Shown: positions 7,526 through 16,765 of the stretch, piece by piece
Layout of the letters: every line of letters begins with the position of its first letter
Position numbering within the stretch: the stretch's first letter is position 1
NCBI RefSeq assembly: GCF_004340875.1
Contig: NZ_SLXQ01000023.1
Coordinates: 1-64,000 of the forward strand
Length of the DNA stretch: 64,000 bases
Source of the DNA: Tamaricihabitans halophyticus
Lineage (GTDB): Bacteria; Actinomycetota; Actinomycetes; Mycobacteriales; Pseudonocardiaceae
Direction: 5' to 3'
Notes under the pieces: generated by a model
What the model saw: only the letters and a program-made list of their open reading frames with translations
The model's database searches: none
What the model was told of the DNA's origin: nothing
Program-made: the position numbers and the translations under genes

Positions 7526-8344
7526 ATGTTTCACGGCAAGGTGGCCGTCGTGACGGGCGCTGCACGCGGTATTGGGCGAGCGGCGGTCGAGCTGCTGGCC
7601 AGCAACGGGGCGAAGGTGGTTATCAGCGATCTGGATCAGGATGCGGCGACCGAGGCATCGGCTCAGATCTCTGGGGACACCGCGGTCCATAGTGGAAATC
7701 TGTGTGATGAAGGCGCGCCTGAAGCGTTGGTAGCGACGGCGATCGAGCAGTACGGTCAGCTCGATATCGTCGTGAACAATGCCGGCTATATCACCGATGG
7801 TCCGTTGCACAAGCTGAGTGATCAGAGCTTTCAAGACATGCTCGATATCCACACAATCGTTCCGTTTCGGGTACTGCGAGCCGCCGCGCCGTATCTTCGG
7901 GATCCGGCCAAACGTGAACGCGCCGAGGGTATCGAGGTCTTCCGTAAGGTCGTCAACGTGACCTCGATGGCCGCGTATGGCAACGCCGGCCAGGCCAACT
8001 ATTCGGCGGCCAAGTCCGGACTTATTGGACTGACCAAGACCCTCGCCAAGGAGTGGGGATCGTTCAAGGTCAATGTGAACGCGGTTGCTTTCGGTTTGGT
8101 CGACACACGTCTAACTCAGGCCAAGACCGACGAAACCGTGGTGACCATTGGCGACAAGACAGTCCACGTCGGCGTTCCGGAACAGCTACGTTCGGCGATG
8201 AACTCGCTCGTGCCGCTGGGTAGGGGTGCCACCCCAGCGGAAGCGGCCGGCGGTATTGGCTTCCTGTGTTCGCCGTGGAGTGATCACGTCACCGGACAGG
8301 TGCTCAATGTCGGCGGTGGCCTGGCGTTGGGAATGACGGCGTAA
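7526..8344 (+). CDS. Short-chain dehydrogenase/reductase (3-hydroxyacyl-CoA dehydrogenase-like)
   Basis: A 272-residue classical SDR. The NAD(P) motif is VVTGAARGIG near the N-terminus, the NNAG motif is present (VVNNAGYIT), and the active site is YSAAK (Tyr about 160, Lys about 164). The insertion between the active site and the C-terminus and the ending VTGQVLNVGGGL suit MFE-2-like 3-hydroxyacyl-CoA dehydrogenases. It probably oxidises the hydroxyacyl-CoA made by the MaoC pair before thiolase cleavage. ATG 7526 was chosen because a GGACGGAG ribosome site sits 5-6 bp upstream; a GTG at 7520 is possible. The thiolase gene follows after 59 bp. Confidence 0.82.
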   Translation: MFHGKVAVVTGAARGIGRAAVELLASNGAKVVISDLDQDAATEASAQISGDTAVHSGNLCDEGAPEALVATAIEQYGQLDIVVNNAGYITDGPLHKLSDQSFQDMLDIHTIVPFRVLRAAAPYLRDPAKRERAEGIEVFRKVVNVTSMAAYGNAGQANYSAAKSGLIGLTKTLAKEWGSFKVNVNAVAFGLVDTRLTQAKTDETVVTIGDKTVHVGVPEQLRSAMNSLVPLGRGATPAEAAGGIGFLCSPWSDHVTGQVLNVGGGLALGMTA

Positions 8345-8403
8345 GCGCTGCCGGCTGATGCCGTTTACGAGTAGGTAGCACAACACGATCTCAGGAGTAA
8401 GAC

Positions 8404-9603
8404 ATGGGCAGTCGAGTGTTTGTTGTCGGCGTGGGCATGAGCAAGTTTGACAAGCCGGGGACGAAGGAAGGCGATTATCCGGACTGGGTAGTTGAAGCGG
8501 GCAAGGCCGCGTTGGCCGACGGCTCGGTTCGGTACGCTCAGATCGAGCGCGCCTTCGTCGGCTACGTATATGGGGATTCGCCCAGTGGTCAGCGCGCACT
8601 CTACGGGTTGGGGCACACGGGTATTCCGATCGTCAACGTGGACAATGCCTGCGCCACTGGCTCCACGGCGTTGTACCTGGCACGCGAAGCGATCGAGGCT
8701 GGCCTCGCGGACTGCGTGCTCGCAGCCGGTTTCGAAAAGATGGAACGTGGATCCCTTGGGGCGAAGTTTCCCGACCGCGCCAGTCCGATGGACAAGCACC
8801 TGGAGACATTGCAGCGGCTCGTCACGCCGGAGAACTCCCCGTTCGCGCCGCAGATGTTCGGTAATGCCGCCAGGGAACACATGCGCGAGTACGGCTCGCA
8901 GCCACGCCACTATGCCTGGATAGGCTGGAAGAACCACAAGCACTCGGTGCACAATCCCTATGCGCAGTTCCAAAAGGAATACTCGCTCGACGAGATCGCC
9001 GACGCGACCATGATCCACGACCCGATCACCAAGCTGCAGTGTTCGCCGACCTCGGATGGTGCGGCGTGCGCGGTACTGGCATCGGAGCGGTTCGTCGAAG
9101 CCAATGATCTGTGGTCCACGGCCGTGGAGATCACTGGCCAGGCACTTGTCACGGATACCGAGTCAACCTTCGATGCCACGGCGAACTGTCGGACCGTGGT
9201 CGGGTATGACATGTCCAAGGTCGCAGCCGAACAGGCCTATGCGCGCGCTGGGATCGAGGTGAGCCAGGTCGATGTGGTTGAACTACACGACTGCTTCTCG
9301 GCCAACGAGCTGATCACCTATGAGGCCCTTGGGCTGGCTGCCGAAGGTGAGGGGCACAAGCTTGTCGAAGCGGAGGCGACGACCTACGGCGGAGCTGGCC
9401 CCGTGGTCAATCCGTCCGGTGGACTGATCTCCAAGGGACACCCACTTGGCGCGACGGGTATCGCGCAGTGCGCCGAGTTGAGCTGGCAGCTGCGACAGGC
9501 GGCGGCGGAGCGCCAAGTGCCGGGAGCGCGCACGGCCTTGCAACACAACCTCGGGCTCGGTGGCGCTGCGGTCGTAACGGTGTACCAGACGCCTAATCGC
9601 TGA
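8404..9603 (+). CDS. SCP-x-type thiolase / acetyl-CoA acetyltransferase-like
   Basis: A 399-residue thiolase-fold enzyme with the nucleophile in [10 protein letters not shown] (C83), LHDCFSANE near 294-302, and the C-terminal [17 protein letters not shown] block with a second cysteine-histidine active site. The sequence is of the lipid-transfer (SCP-x/Ltp) group rather than the FadA group. Members cleave branched or ring-bearing 3-ketoacyl-CoAs, and some act as aldolases with a DUF35 partner. No DUF35 gene is visible here, which favours ordinary thiolysis. It ends the SDR-thiolase operon. Confidence 0.88.
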   Translation: MGSRVFVVGVGMSKFDKPGTKEGDYPDWVVEAGKAALADGSVRYAQIERAFVGYVYGDSPSGQRALYGLGHTGIPIVNVDNACATGSTALYLAREAIEAGLADCVLAAGFEKMERGSLGAKFPDRASPMDKHLETLQRLVTPENSPFAPQMFGNAAREHMREYGSQPRHYAWIGWKNHKHSVHNPYAQFQKEYSLDEIADATMIHDPITKLQCSPTSDGAACAVLASERFVEANDLWSTAVEITGQALVTDTESTFDATANCRTVVGYDMSKVAAEQAYARAGIEVSQVDVVELHDCFSANELITYEALGLAAEGEGHKLVEAEATTYGGAGPVVNPSGGLISKGHPLGATGIAQCAELSWQLRQAAAERQVPGARTALQHNLGLGGAAVVTVYQTPNR

Positions 9604-9679
9604 CCGGAGCGCTCCGGAACGGGTGGCGTGCGGTTGGCTGGTCCTTCCCGGTGTTTGTGGAAACGGGTAGAGTTCCGTT

Positions 9680-12600
9680 ATGGACGGACGGGACAAGGTC
9701 GTCTCGCCGCAACGTGGCTCCGGCGGTCATATGCGCGACAGTGAATCCGATCGAACGCGGAAGGGTTCGTCCGACGAGCGCGACGCCATCGTCGGACGAA
9801 CCACCGAGCTGGATATGCTGTCAGCCGTGATCGAATCCGCTGCCGAACGCGGTGACGAGCGGTTGGCCATAGTCGGCGAAACAGGCGTCGGCAAGAGCGT
9901 GTTACTTAGTCGCCTTCGCCGGCAGGCGCGTCAAGCTGAGTTTCTTGTCGCGGCGGGGCGCGCGACGGAGTTCGAACTGGACGTTCCGTTCGGGCTGGCC
10001 ATCGCCGTGCTCGATCGACTGTTCGGCGACAGGGAACCTGATCTGCGATCGTTGGGCGATGAGCTGTTCGGCGAGCTCTCGGCTGTGTTTCCGGCACTTG
10101 GTTCGACGAATGCGGCCCCGGTTTCCGGCATCGCCGCGGAACGGTTCCGGCTGTACCACGCGGTGCGAGCCGGGTTGGAATGTGTCGCGCGGGAGCGTGG
10201 GCTGCTGGTCGTATTCGACGACGTGCACTGGGCCGATGAGCCGTCGGCCGAACTGCTGGCGCATCTGCTCAACCACGGCCTTGCCGGCACGACCTGCATC
10301 GCGCTGGCTTACCGCCCGCGCCACCTGCCACGGCCACTCGCGCAGGCGATCGCCAGTGGTGCACGGGAACGAGTCACTCGGCTACTGGAACTCCAGCCAT
10401 TGGACCGCGCGAATGCCCAAGCACTGGTCGGCGCGGACGATGCGAGTTTCGAGGATTGCTATTACCAGAGCGGTGGGAATCCCTTCTTTCTCACCGAACT
10501 CATCCGAGCCCGGCAACGCCGCGCGGGACGGGCTACGGTGCGGCCGGCGGGCGATTCCGGTAGCGTGCCAGCAGCGGTACGAGAAGCAATCGAACAAGAC
10601 GTACAAGGCGTTTCGACTGGCGCACGCGGTTTGGCTCAGGCGGCCGCAGTGCTCGGCGAGCCGTTCGGCCTCAAGTTCGCGGCGGAAGTCGCCGGCCTTC
10701 GACACGAGGAAGCGCTCGACGACCTTGACGAGCTGTTGAACCGGGGCCTGGTTCGGACGACCGCAACACGGCAATCGTACGCATTTCGGCACCCCGTCGT
10801 GCGTCATGCGGTGTATGTTGCGGCCGGTGAAGCGACCAGGGCCGCGTTGCATGCGCGTGCCGCGCGGCTGCTCGCCGACACGGGAGCTTGCCTTACCACA
10901 CAAGCGCATCATGTTGAACGGTCGGCGCTCCCGGGCGATGCGAAGGCCAGCGCACTACTCATTGAAGCGGCAACGGCCAGTTTCTCCCGTGCGCCGCGAG
11001 TGGCCGCGGACTGGTTTCGCGCGGCACTCAGGTTGCTGCCGGACAATGTCGCTGCCGACCAACGAATCGAGTTGCTGACGTCCTGTGCCGATGCGCTCAC
11101 CGCGTCCGGTTGCTTGGAGGAGGGTGGCAGCGCGCTGGACGAAGCCATTGCCCTGGTGCCCGAAGGCGATACCGTGCGTAGGGCGCGGTTGCTAGGTGCG
11201 CAGGTACGGTTGGAACACCTCCGCGGCGACGCGCACCGTGCGGCGAGTTCCGAACTGCGCGCGGCATTGGCCCGGCTGGGCGAGTCCAACTCGGCAGGCG
11301 TGGCGGCGTTGACACTCGAACTCGCCCACGACGCTGTCCACCTCGGGGACTGGACAGAAGCGGTACGTCTGTCCGAACAGGTCTGTGCACAGGCACAGGG
11401 GCTCGACAGCTTGGTTCTGGAGGCGTCCGGGGCGAGCACGCTCGCATGTGGTCAGTACTATGTCGGCGATACCGTGGCCGCGACTGGGTCGGTCGATCGC
11501 GCGGCGCATGTCGTCGATGCTCTCACCGACGCGGAGCTGGTCGAACACACCGAGGCAGTTGCGATGCTCGCGGCGGCCGAGATCGGTCTCGAACGGTATG
11601 CAGATGGTATCCAGCATGCGAAGCAGACCTTGGCGATTTCCCGTAGCAGTCGGCAAGGCCAGGGTTTCCCTGCGGCGATGGCAGCGTTGTCGATGGCGCA
11701 CCTCTGGCTCGGTAACCTGTGGGAGGGTGCGAAGATCGCGGATGCGGTAATCGAAACTACTCGACTCGCCCGCAACACCACTACATTCTGGGCGTTGGGT
11801 TTTCGCAGCTGGGCAGCACTGCTGCAGGGAGACCTCGAGACAGCGACGCGGTGCAGCGAACAAGGTGTCGCTATGGGCGAGGATCTGTCCGCCAAGGGCT
11901 TCGGCTGGTTTCTACAGTGGTCCGCGGGTCTGGTCGCCATCGAGATCGGTGACGTGGCGGCTGGCGTGGACCGGATAATGATCCACTGTGGCGGACCGGA
12001 ACTTACGTCTGTCGAGATAGGATGGCGTCCTTACTGCTATTCCGTGCTCTGTTCGGCTGAGCTGTCTCGCGGAGATATCGAAGCGGCGGCAGCTTGGGCG
12101 CGTCGGGCGGAAGAAGTGGCCGCCATGCTCGGACTGCCTGGCAAGAAGGCAGACGCGGCACTTGCCACCGCCGTCGTCGCTCTCGCCCGAGGTGAGTCGA
12201 CGCTGGCCGCGTCGACGGCGGCGGAGGCCGCACGTGCCTTTGTGGATATTGGACGAGAACTGGATGCCGCTCGGGCGTGGGTTATCGAAGGCCAAGGTTT
12301 GGCCGCCCCGTGCGAGGAACGTCGAGCTACTGACCGCTTCGAGCGAGCCTACTTCGCGTTCGCGCGCTGCGGTGCGGCGAAACACCGAGACCAGGCCGCC
12401 CAGCACCTTCGTACGCGTGGCCGTAGGGTGCCGCGACCATATGGTCCGGCTCGGGAGCATGGCCAAGGGTTGCATTCGCTTAGTAATCGGCAGTATCAAG
12501 TCGCTGAACTCATCGCTCGTGGGTTGAAGAACCGGGAGATCGCCGACGAGCTTTTCGTGAGTCTGAAGACTGTCGAATCACACATCGCGCAGGTATTCGA

Positions 12601-12697
12601 GAAGCTCGCCGTCTCATCCCGAGCCGCCGTTGCGGGCGTGTTGGGGCGCACGGAGACGCGGCGTGCACCTGCCGGGCGCGTTGACGGACGTTCCTGA
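9680..12697 (+). CDS. LAL-family LuxR regulator (large AAA-type ATP-binding activator)
   Basis: A 1005-residue regulator. It has a P-loop (GETGVGKS, about 65-72) and Walker B (LLVVFDDVHWAD, about 174-185), followed by a long alpha-helical TPR-like middle (about 400-880). The C-terminal LuxR helix-turn-helix is LSNRQYQVAELIARG...LFVSLKTVESHIAQVF (about 935-985). Such proteins sense an inducer and activate nearby catabolic or biosynthetic genes. A TAGAGT -10-like box lies 5 bp before the ATG, suggesting a leaderless transcript. It sits between the beta-oxidation cluster and the convergent acyl-CoA synthetase operon, ending only 3 bp from the latter's stop. Either cluster could be its target. 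Confidence 0.88.
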   Translation: MDGRDKVVSPQRGSGGHMRDSESDRTRKGSSDERDAIVGRTTELDMLSAVIESAAERGDERLAIVGETGVGKSVLLSRLRRQARQAEFLVAAGRATEFELDVPFGLAIAVLDRLFGDREPDLRSLGDELFGELSAVFPALGSTNAAPVSGIAAERFRLYHAVRAGLECVARERGLLVVFDDVHWADEPSAELLAHLLNHGLAGTTCIALAYRPRHLPRPLAQAIASGARERVTRLLELQPLDRANAQALVGADDASFEDCYYQSGGNPFFLTELIRARQRRAGRATVRPAGDSGSVPAAVREAIEQDVQGVSTGARGLAQAAAVLGEPFGLKFAAEVAGLRHEEALDDLDELLNRGLVRTTATRQSYAFRHPVVRHAVYVAAGEATRAALHARAARLLADTGACLTTQAHHVERSALPGDAKASALLIEAATASFSRAPRVAADWFRAALRLLPDNVAADQRIELLTSCADALTASGCLEEGGSALDEAIALVPEGDTVRRARLLGAQVRLEHLRGDAHRAASSELRAALARLGESNSAGVAALTLELAHDAVHLGDWTEAVRLSEQVCAQAQGLDSLVLEASGASTLACGQYYVGDTVAATGSVDRAAHVVDALTDAELVEHTEAVAMLAAAEIGLERYADGIQHAKQTLAISRSSRQGQGFPAAMAALSMAHLWLGNLWEGAKIADAVIETTRLARNTTTFWALGFRSWAALLQGDLETATRCSEQGVAMGEDLSAKGFGWFLQWSAGLVAIEIGDVAAGVDRIMIHCGGPELTSVEIGWRPYCYSVLCSAELSRGDIEAAAAWARRAEEVAAMLGLPGKKADAALATAVVALARGESTLAASTAAEAARAFVDIGRELDAARAWVIEGQGLAAPCEERRATDRFERAYFAFARCGAAKHRDQAAQHLRTRGRRVPRPYGPAREHGQGLHSLSNRQYQVAELIARGLKNREIADELFVSLKTVESHIAQVFEKLAVSSRAAVAGVLGRTETRRAPAGRVDGRS

Positions 12698-12700
12698 ACG

Positions 12701-14497
12701 TCATGACTTACCCGCCGCATAGAGATCCGCTATCGTGTCTGCGTACTTGCTCGCGATGACAGCTCGTTTGAGCTTTGACGTCGGCGTGAGCTCATCTCCA
12801 TCCGGAAGCCATTCGGTGGCCAGTAGTCGATAGCCCTTGATCTGTTCCACTCTGGACAGTTTGCTGTTGGCGCGAGCCACCGCAGCGGAGATCTCCTGGT
12901 CGAGATGACCGCCAGCGACCAGCTCAGCGAAGGGGGCCTCCAAGAGTCCGTGCGTACGTGCGTACGCGGCAACACCTTCCGGGCTGGGAACGAGCAGAGC
13001 TACATTGAATGGTCGCCCATCCCCGATGCAGCACGCCTGGCTGAGCAACTCGGACGAGCTCAGCAACGTGGCCTCGATATTCGCCGGCGACATGTTCTTG
13101 CCGGCCGAGTTGATGATGATGTCCTTCTTTCGATCGACGATGACGAGATAACCGTGCTCGTCGAGCTTCCCGATGTCGCCGGTCCGAAACCAGCCGTCGG
13201 GGTCCAAGACCTCGGCGGTGCGTTCGGTGTCCTGCCGGTAGCCGCGCATCACGTGCTGCCCGCGGACCAAGACCTCGCCGTCATCGTCGAGGCGCAACTC
13301 CGTATTGGGCATGGGGCGACCCACAGTACCAATGCGAATCGCGTCACGGTGGTTGATGGCACCAAGGGCCGTGGTTTCCGAAAGTCCCCAGCCCTCGCAT
13401 ATCGGTATGCCAATCGCGGAAAAGAACTCCAGCACCGTCGGCGGAATCGGCGCCGCGCCACTGATCACCCAGTCGGTCTGATCCAGGCCGATCTGCTCAC
13501 GGATACCGCGAAAGACGGTCTCGTCCGCTTGCTTCCACTCGTGCATGAGCTCGGCGGAAACCGGCTCACCGTTCTGCTCCGCGCGGACCTTATGAAGACC
13601 AATGTGGATCGCCTGTTCACTCTGGTGATCGCGAAGCTGGGCGAGTAGCGCGGTCCGAAGCTTCTCCCAAACGCGCGGCACGGCCATGAACATGGATGGT
13701 CGGCAGCTGGGTAGCGCACCAATTACCTGGGTCGGATCGGCTACCGTCGTCACAACCGAGGCGGTGGCCATGTGGACGTAATGGGCCACGAGCCGGTCAG
13801 CAAGATGGGCGTGCGGCAGGTACGACACCAGACTGCCGCCGGTGCGGAGCGGAGCTAGCCGATCGCAACCACCGATCGCGAACATCAGGTTCGCGTGGGT
13901 TAGCTCAACTCCTTTCGGCGGCCCAGTCGTTCCCGAGGTATAGATCAGTGTCGCTACGTCTTCGGAGTGGACCGCTCGTGCGGCCGAGGCGAGATCGAAT
14001 CCGGGATCAGCACGCGCTTCCAGCCGATCCAGGGTCAGCCCCTCGTCGCCGTCGACGACGATGATGTGTTCGATGTTCGGTGTGCTGGCAGCGTGTATCC
14101 GTGCGAGAAACTGGCTCTCCACGAACACGATCCGACACTCGGAATTGCGCAGTACGTGTGCGAGTTGTTCGGGAGCGGAGGTCACGTACAACGAGAACGG
14201 AATAGCGCCCAAGTGCAAGGCAGCGGCATCGATCAGATGAAACTCGGGCATGTTGCGCAGCATGATGCCGACGGTCGCGCCGCGCCGCACACCGAGTTCC
14301 GCCAGCGCGGCGGCGATGCGCGCCACCCTCGATTCGTATTCCGCCCAGCTGATGGTGACAGTGCCGTCCGGCGTGCGGATCGCGGTCCGATCGGCGGCTG
14401 TCGCCGCGGAACGCTGGAACGCCTCGCACAGCGTCCGCGCGCGCACGCCGGGAGCCGCATGGTGGTCCTCGCTCGCGGGAGCATGCTCCGCCATCAT
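12701..14497 (-). CDS. AMP-forming long-chain acyl-CoA synthetase
   Basis: A 598-residue adenylate-forming ligase. The P-loop-like core IYTSGTTGPPKGVELTH lies near 187-203, GWGLSETT in the middle, and the hinge/A8 region DGWFRTGDIGKLDEHGYL and IVDRKKDIIINSAGKN near 440-470. The closing Lys is in the C-terminal KLKRAVI segment. This is the FAA1/FadD15 layout for long-chain acyl-CoA synthesis. It probably activates the acid that enters the beta-oxidation genes on this element. It is the last gene of a minus-strand run after an SDR and a NodB-type deacetylase. Confidence 0.88.
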   Translation of the reverse strand: MMAEHAPASEDHHAAPGVRARTLCEAFQRSAATAADRTAIRTPDGTVTISWAEYESRVARIAAALAELGVRRGATVGIMLRNMPEFHLIDAAALHLGAIPFSLYVTSAPEQLAHVLRNSECRIVFVESQFLARIHAASTPNIEHIIVVDGDEGLTLDRLEARADPGFDLASAARAVHSEDVATLIYTSGTTGPPKGVELTHANLMFAIGGCDRLAPLRTGGSLVSYLPHAHLADRLVAHYVHMATASVVTTVADPTQVIGALPSCRPSMFMAVPRVWEKLRTALLAQLRDHQSEQAIHIGLHKVRAEQNGEPVSAELMHEWKQADETVFRGIREQIGLDQTDWVISGAAPIPPTVLEFFSAIGIPICEGWGLSETTALGAINHRDAIRIGTVGRPMPNTELRLDDDGEVLVRGQHVMRGYRQDTERTAEVLDPDGWFRTGDIGKLDEHGYLVIVDRKKDIIINSAGKNMSPANIEATLLSSSELLSQACCIGDGRPFNVALLVPSPEGVAAYARTHGLLEAPFAELVAGGHLDQEISAAVARANSKLSRVEQIKGYRLLATEWLPDGDELTPTSKLKRAVIASKYADTIADLYAAGKS

Positions 14498-14532
14498 CAG
14501 GTCCTCTCTGCATCGATGTTCGACATGCTCGG

Positions 14533-15339
14533 TCAGCTACAACCGCTCACACCGCCGTCAAGCGGCAGTACGGTTCCGGTGAGATACGAGCCGGACCGCG
14601 AAGCCAGGAACCGTATCGCGCCGGCGATATCACTAGGCCCGCCAACGCGCCTGAGAGGAACATCCTCCAGCAACTGGGCACGCTGTTCGGCATCATCGAG
14701 TAGATGCCGGGACATCGACGTCTCGAACCAGCCCGGCGCGATGGCGTTGACCGTGATCGACTCCGCCGCGAGACGTTTGGCAAGGTGGCGAGTGAGCATG
14801 TGTACGGCGGCTTTGCTGGCGCTGTACGAGTAGTTCTCCAGGGCGGGTACGTTCAGCCCAGCCGTCGAGCCGATGTTGATCACCCTCGCGGGATCGACGC
14901 TGCTGGCGGTCGACCGCAGGGCCGGCAACATCTCGGTGGTCAGCTGGAAAACACCCTTTACGTTGGTGTCGAGTACCTTGTCCCACCCGTGCTCAGGGAA
15001 ATCATCAACCGGTGCACCCCAAGTGGCGCCGGCATTGTTCACCAGCACATGCAACCGACCGTTCCAGTGCTGGTGCACCGCGTCGGCCAAGGATTCTCGG
15101 CCGGCGCTCGTAGCGATATCGGCGGCGACACCCTGGCAGTTGCCGCGCCGCGCGAGTTCGGCGCTTGCGGCTGCCACGGCTTCCGCCTTTCGCGAGGAGA
15201 TCAACACCCGCGCGCCGGCATCCACCAGGCCGCTGGCGATCATGTACCCGATTCCGCGCGACCCGCCGGTAACCACCACGGTCTTGTCGCGGATGTCGAA
15301 CGGGTCTGCCTCGTTCGTGCTTACCTCCACTGGGTTCAC
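14533..15339 (-). CDS. Short-chain dehydrogenase/reductase
   Basis: A 268-residue classical SDR with VVTGGSRGIG (about 24-33), NNAGATWG, and the active-site YSASKAAVH. The ending GTVLPLDGGVSG is typical of FabG-like enzymes. It overlaps the upstream deacetylase-like gene by 4 bp (ATGA), so the two are translated together. Substrate is not predictable. The neighbours, a deacetylase-like protein and an acyl-CoA synthetase, suggest a hydroxyl/ketone step during lipid or amide catabolism. Confidence 0.82.
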   Translation of the reverse strand: MNPVEVSTNEADPFDIRDKTVVVTGGSRGIGYMIASGLVDAGARVLISSRKAEAVAAASAELARRGNCQGVAADIATSAGRESLADAVHQHWNGRLHVLVNNAGATWGAPVDDFPEHGWDKVLDTNVKGVFQLTTEMLPALRSTASSVDPARVINIGSTAGLNVPALENYSYSASKAAVHMLTRHLAKRLAAESITVNAIAPGWFETSMSRHLLDDAEQRAQLLEDVPLRRVGGPSDIAGAIRFLASRSGSYLTGTVLPLDGGVSGCS

Positions 15340-16316
15340 CAGTCGAACTCGTCGAAGGTTGGCTGAGCGCCGAAGGGCTGGACGGTATTGAACATGATCG
15401 TCCCCAGGATCTCCTCTTCACTCATTCCTTCGACGGGCGAAACCGCACGCACTTCGGCCAGCAGCTCGCGCGGGGGTGTGCCTTCGGTTTCCACTCCGGC
15501 GAACTCGGCCCATTTCTGCGTTGTGTTGCGGAACATCTTCGTCGTGATTGGCGGATGAATCGCGTTGGCTGGGTCCCGCATCGCCTCCTCGAGCGTCACG
15601 AACTCGACACCCAGAGCCATGTACGCCTCGATGATCCGCTCGGCGGTATCCGCCATGGCTGCCGTGCCATGCATGAGGCCGATATGTACGGGATCGCGGC
15701 CATGTACCTTGCGCGCGATTGCGGTCTGGCTCCGCAGCTGCGCGACGGCGGCCTCCACGATCTTGTCCTGCACCCAGTGCCGTGCCTGATCGTCGCCGGT
15801 GAGCAAGGTGCGCCAGTACGGCACGATGAACTGTGCGTCGTAAAACCAGCAGCTGACTGGTGCCGGCAGATATCCCGCGCTGGCCAGGTATGCCTGAACG
15901 TCGTTCGTTTTCTCCGGGGTGTCCCCCCACATGTCAAGGCAGTAGCGGAAATACCGAGTAGGAGCGCGGTCAATCCACCGCTCGATCAGCGTTTCGCTGC
16001 GCTGAATGTCCGCAATGTACTGCGCCGAGGTTACCCAATTCAGGCTCGCGTGATAGTGCGCGTGATTGCCAACATGGTTACCCGCCTCGCTCCAGATGTC
16101 CAGCACGTCAAACAAGGTGGCGTCGTCCTCGGTGGGCGAGGTATTCGAGAACGAGTAGACCGGCGGAAGATTGTAGCGTTCGAACGCCTTGCACAACGAC
16201 CGTACGACCCGTTGCGCGGTGTAACCCTCCGGGTAGGGAAGACCTCTGAACTGGAAGAGGTCGTCGACGCTCATCGCCAGCTTGATCGGACCGTGCGGTG
16301 AAAGCGGCTCAGCCAT
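15336..16316 (-). CDS. Polysaccharide deacetylase (NodB)-family protein
   Basis: A 326-residue protein with NodB features: an N-terminal SVDDLF with the metal-binding Asp pair and GNHAHYHA carrying metal-ligand histidines, followed by a TIM-barrel-like region. No signal peptide is visible, so it is probably cytoplasmic. That argues against cell-wall polysaccharide and in favour of a small amide or N-formyl substrate, as in PuuE-like and other intracellular family members. It heads the operon with an SDR and an acyl-CoA synthetase. Function beyond the family is not assigned. Confidence 0.72.
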   Translation of the reverse strand: MAEPLSPHGPIKLAMSVDDLFQFRGLPYPEGYTAQRVVRSLCKAFERYNLPPVYSFSNTSPTEDDATLFDVLDIWSEAGNHVGNHAHYHASLNWVTSAQYIADIQRSETLIERWIDRAPTRYFRYCLDMWGDTPEKTNDVQAYLASAGYLPAPVSCWFYDAQFIVPYWRTLLTGDDQARHWVQDKIVEAAVAQLRSQTAIARKVHGRDPVHIGLMHGTAAMADTAERIIEAYMALGVEFVTLEEAMRDPANAIHPPITTKMFRNTTQKWAEFAGVETEGTPPRELLAEVRAVSPVEGMSEEEILGTIMFNTVQPFGAQPTFDEFDW

Positions 16317-16765
16317 GTCATCAACCCATTCAACGCAGTAGGAGCGGGGAGCTCGGTTAACTTGCGTTGACAGTGCCCGCTCAGTTGAGTACGGCCAATC
16401 CGTCGAAACCCGGAACCGAACCCTGAGTCACACCCTGAGCCACACCCTGAGCATTGTCCCTGTGGTCACCGCTTACCCGCGTCAAACAGCAGGTCTAGTT
16501 GCGCACCGAGCAGGCGATCGATTCGCTTGACGTGTAGTTGGTTACCCGACAATGCGCCACCGATCTTGAAACGGTCCCGCCCGAGGAGGAGTGGGCGCGT
16601 GCTCGTCACCGCGCCCCTGGCTGCATGCGGTCCGGCGTGCGGATCGTTGGGGCGTCCCTATGCATAGAGGATCTCCGACCTGACGCCGCCGGAGCGGCTG
16701 TTGCTGTGCTCATTTGCCGGGGGCGGCCTGAGGGGCAGCGGCGGTCGCGAACTGGTGAAGTGTCC
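16317..16765. other. Intergenic region with a short triplicated repeat
   Basis: About 450 bp with no supportable gene. The motif ACCCTGAG occurs three times in tandem at about 16419-16452 (ACCCTGAGTCAC, ACCCTGAGCCAC, ACCCTGAGC). It includes the promoter region of the deacetylase operon. The rest is featureless to my reading. Confidence 0.5.

Noticed and set aside
16419-16452. Three tandem ACCCTGAG repeats
   Set aside because: Three short units without spacers; not CRISPR, and too short to imply function.
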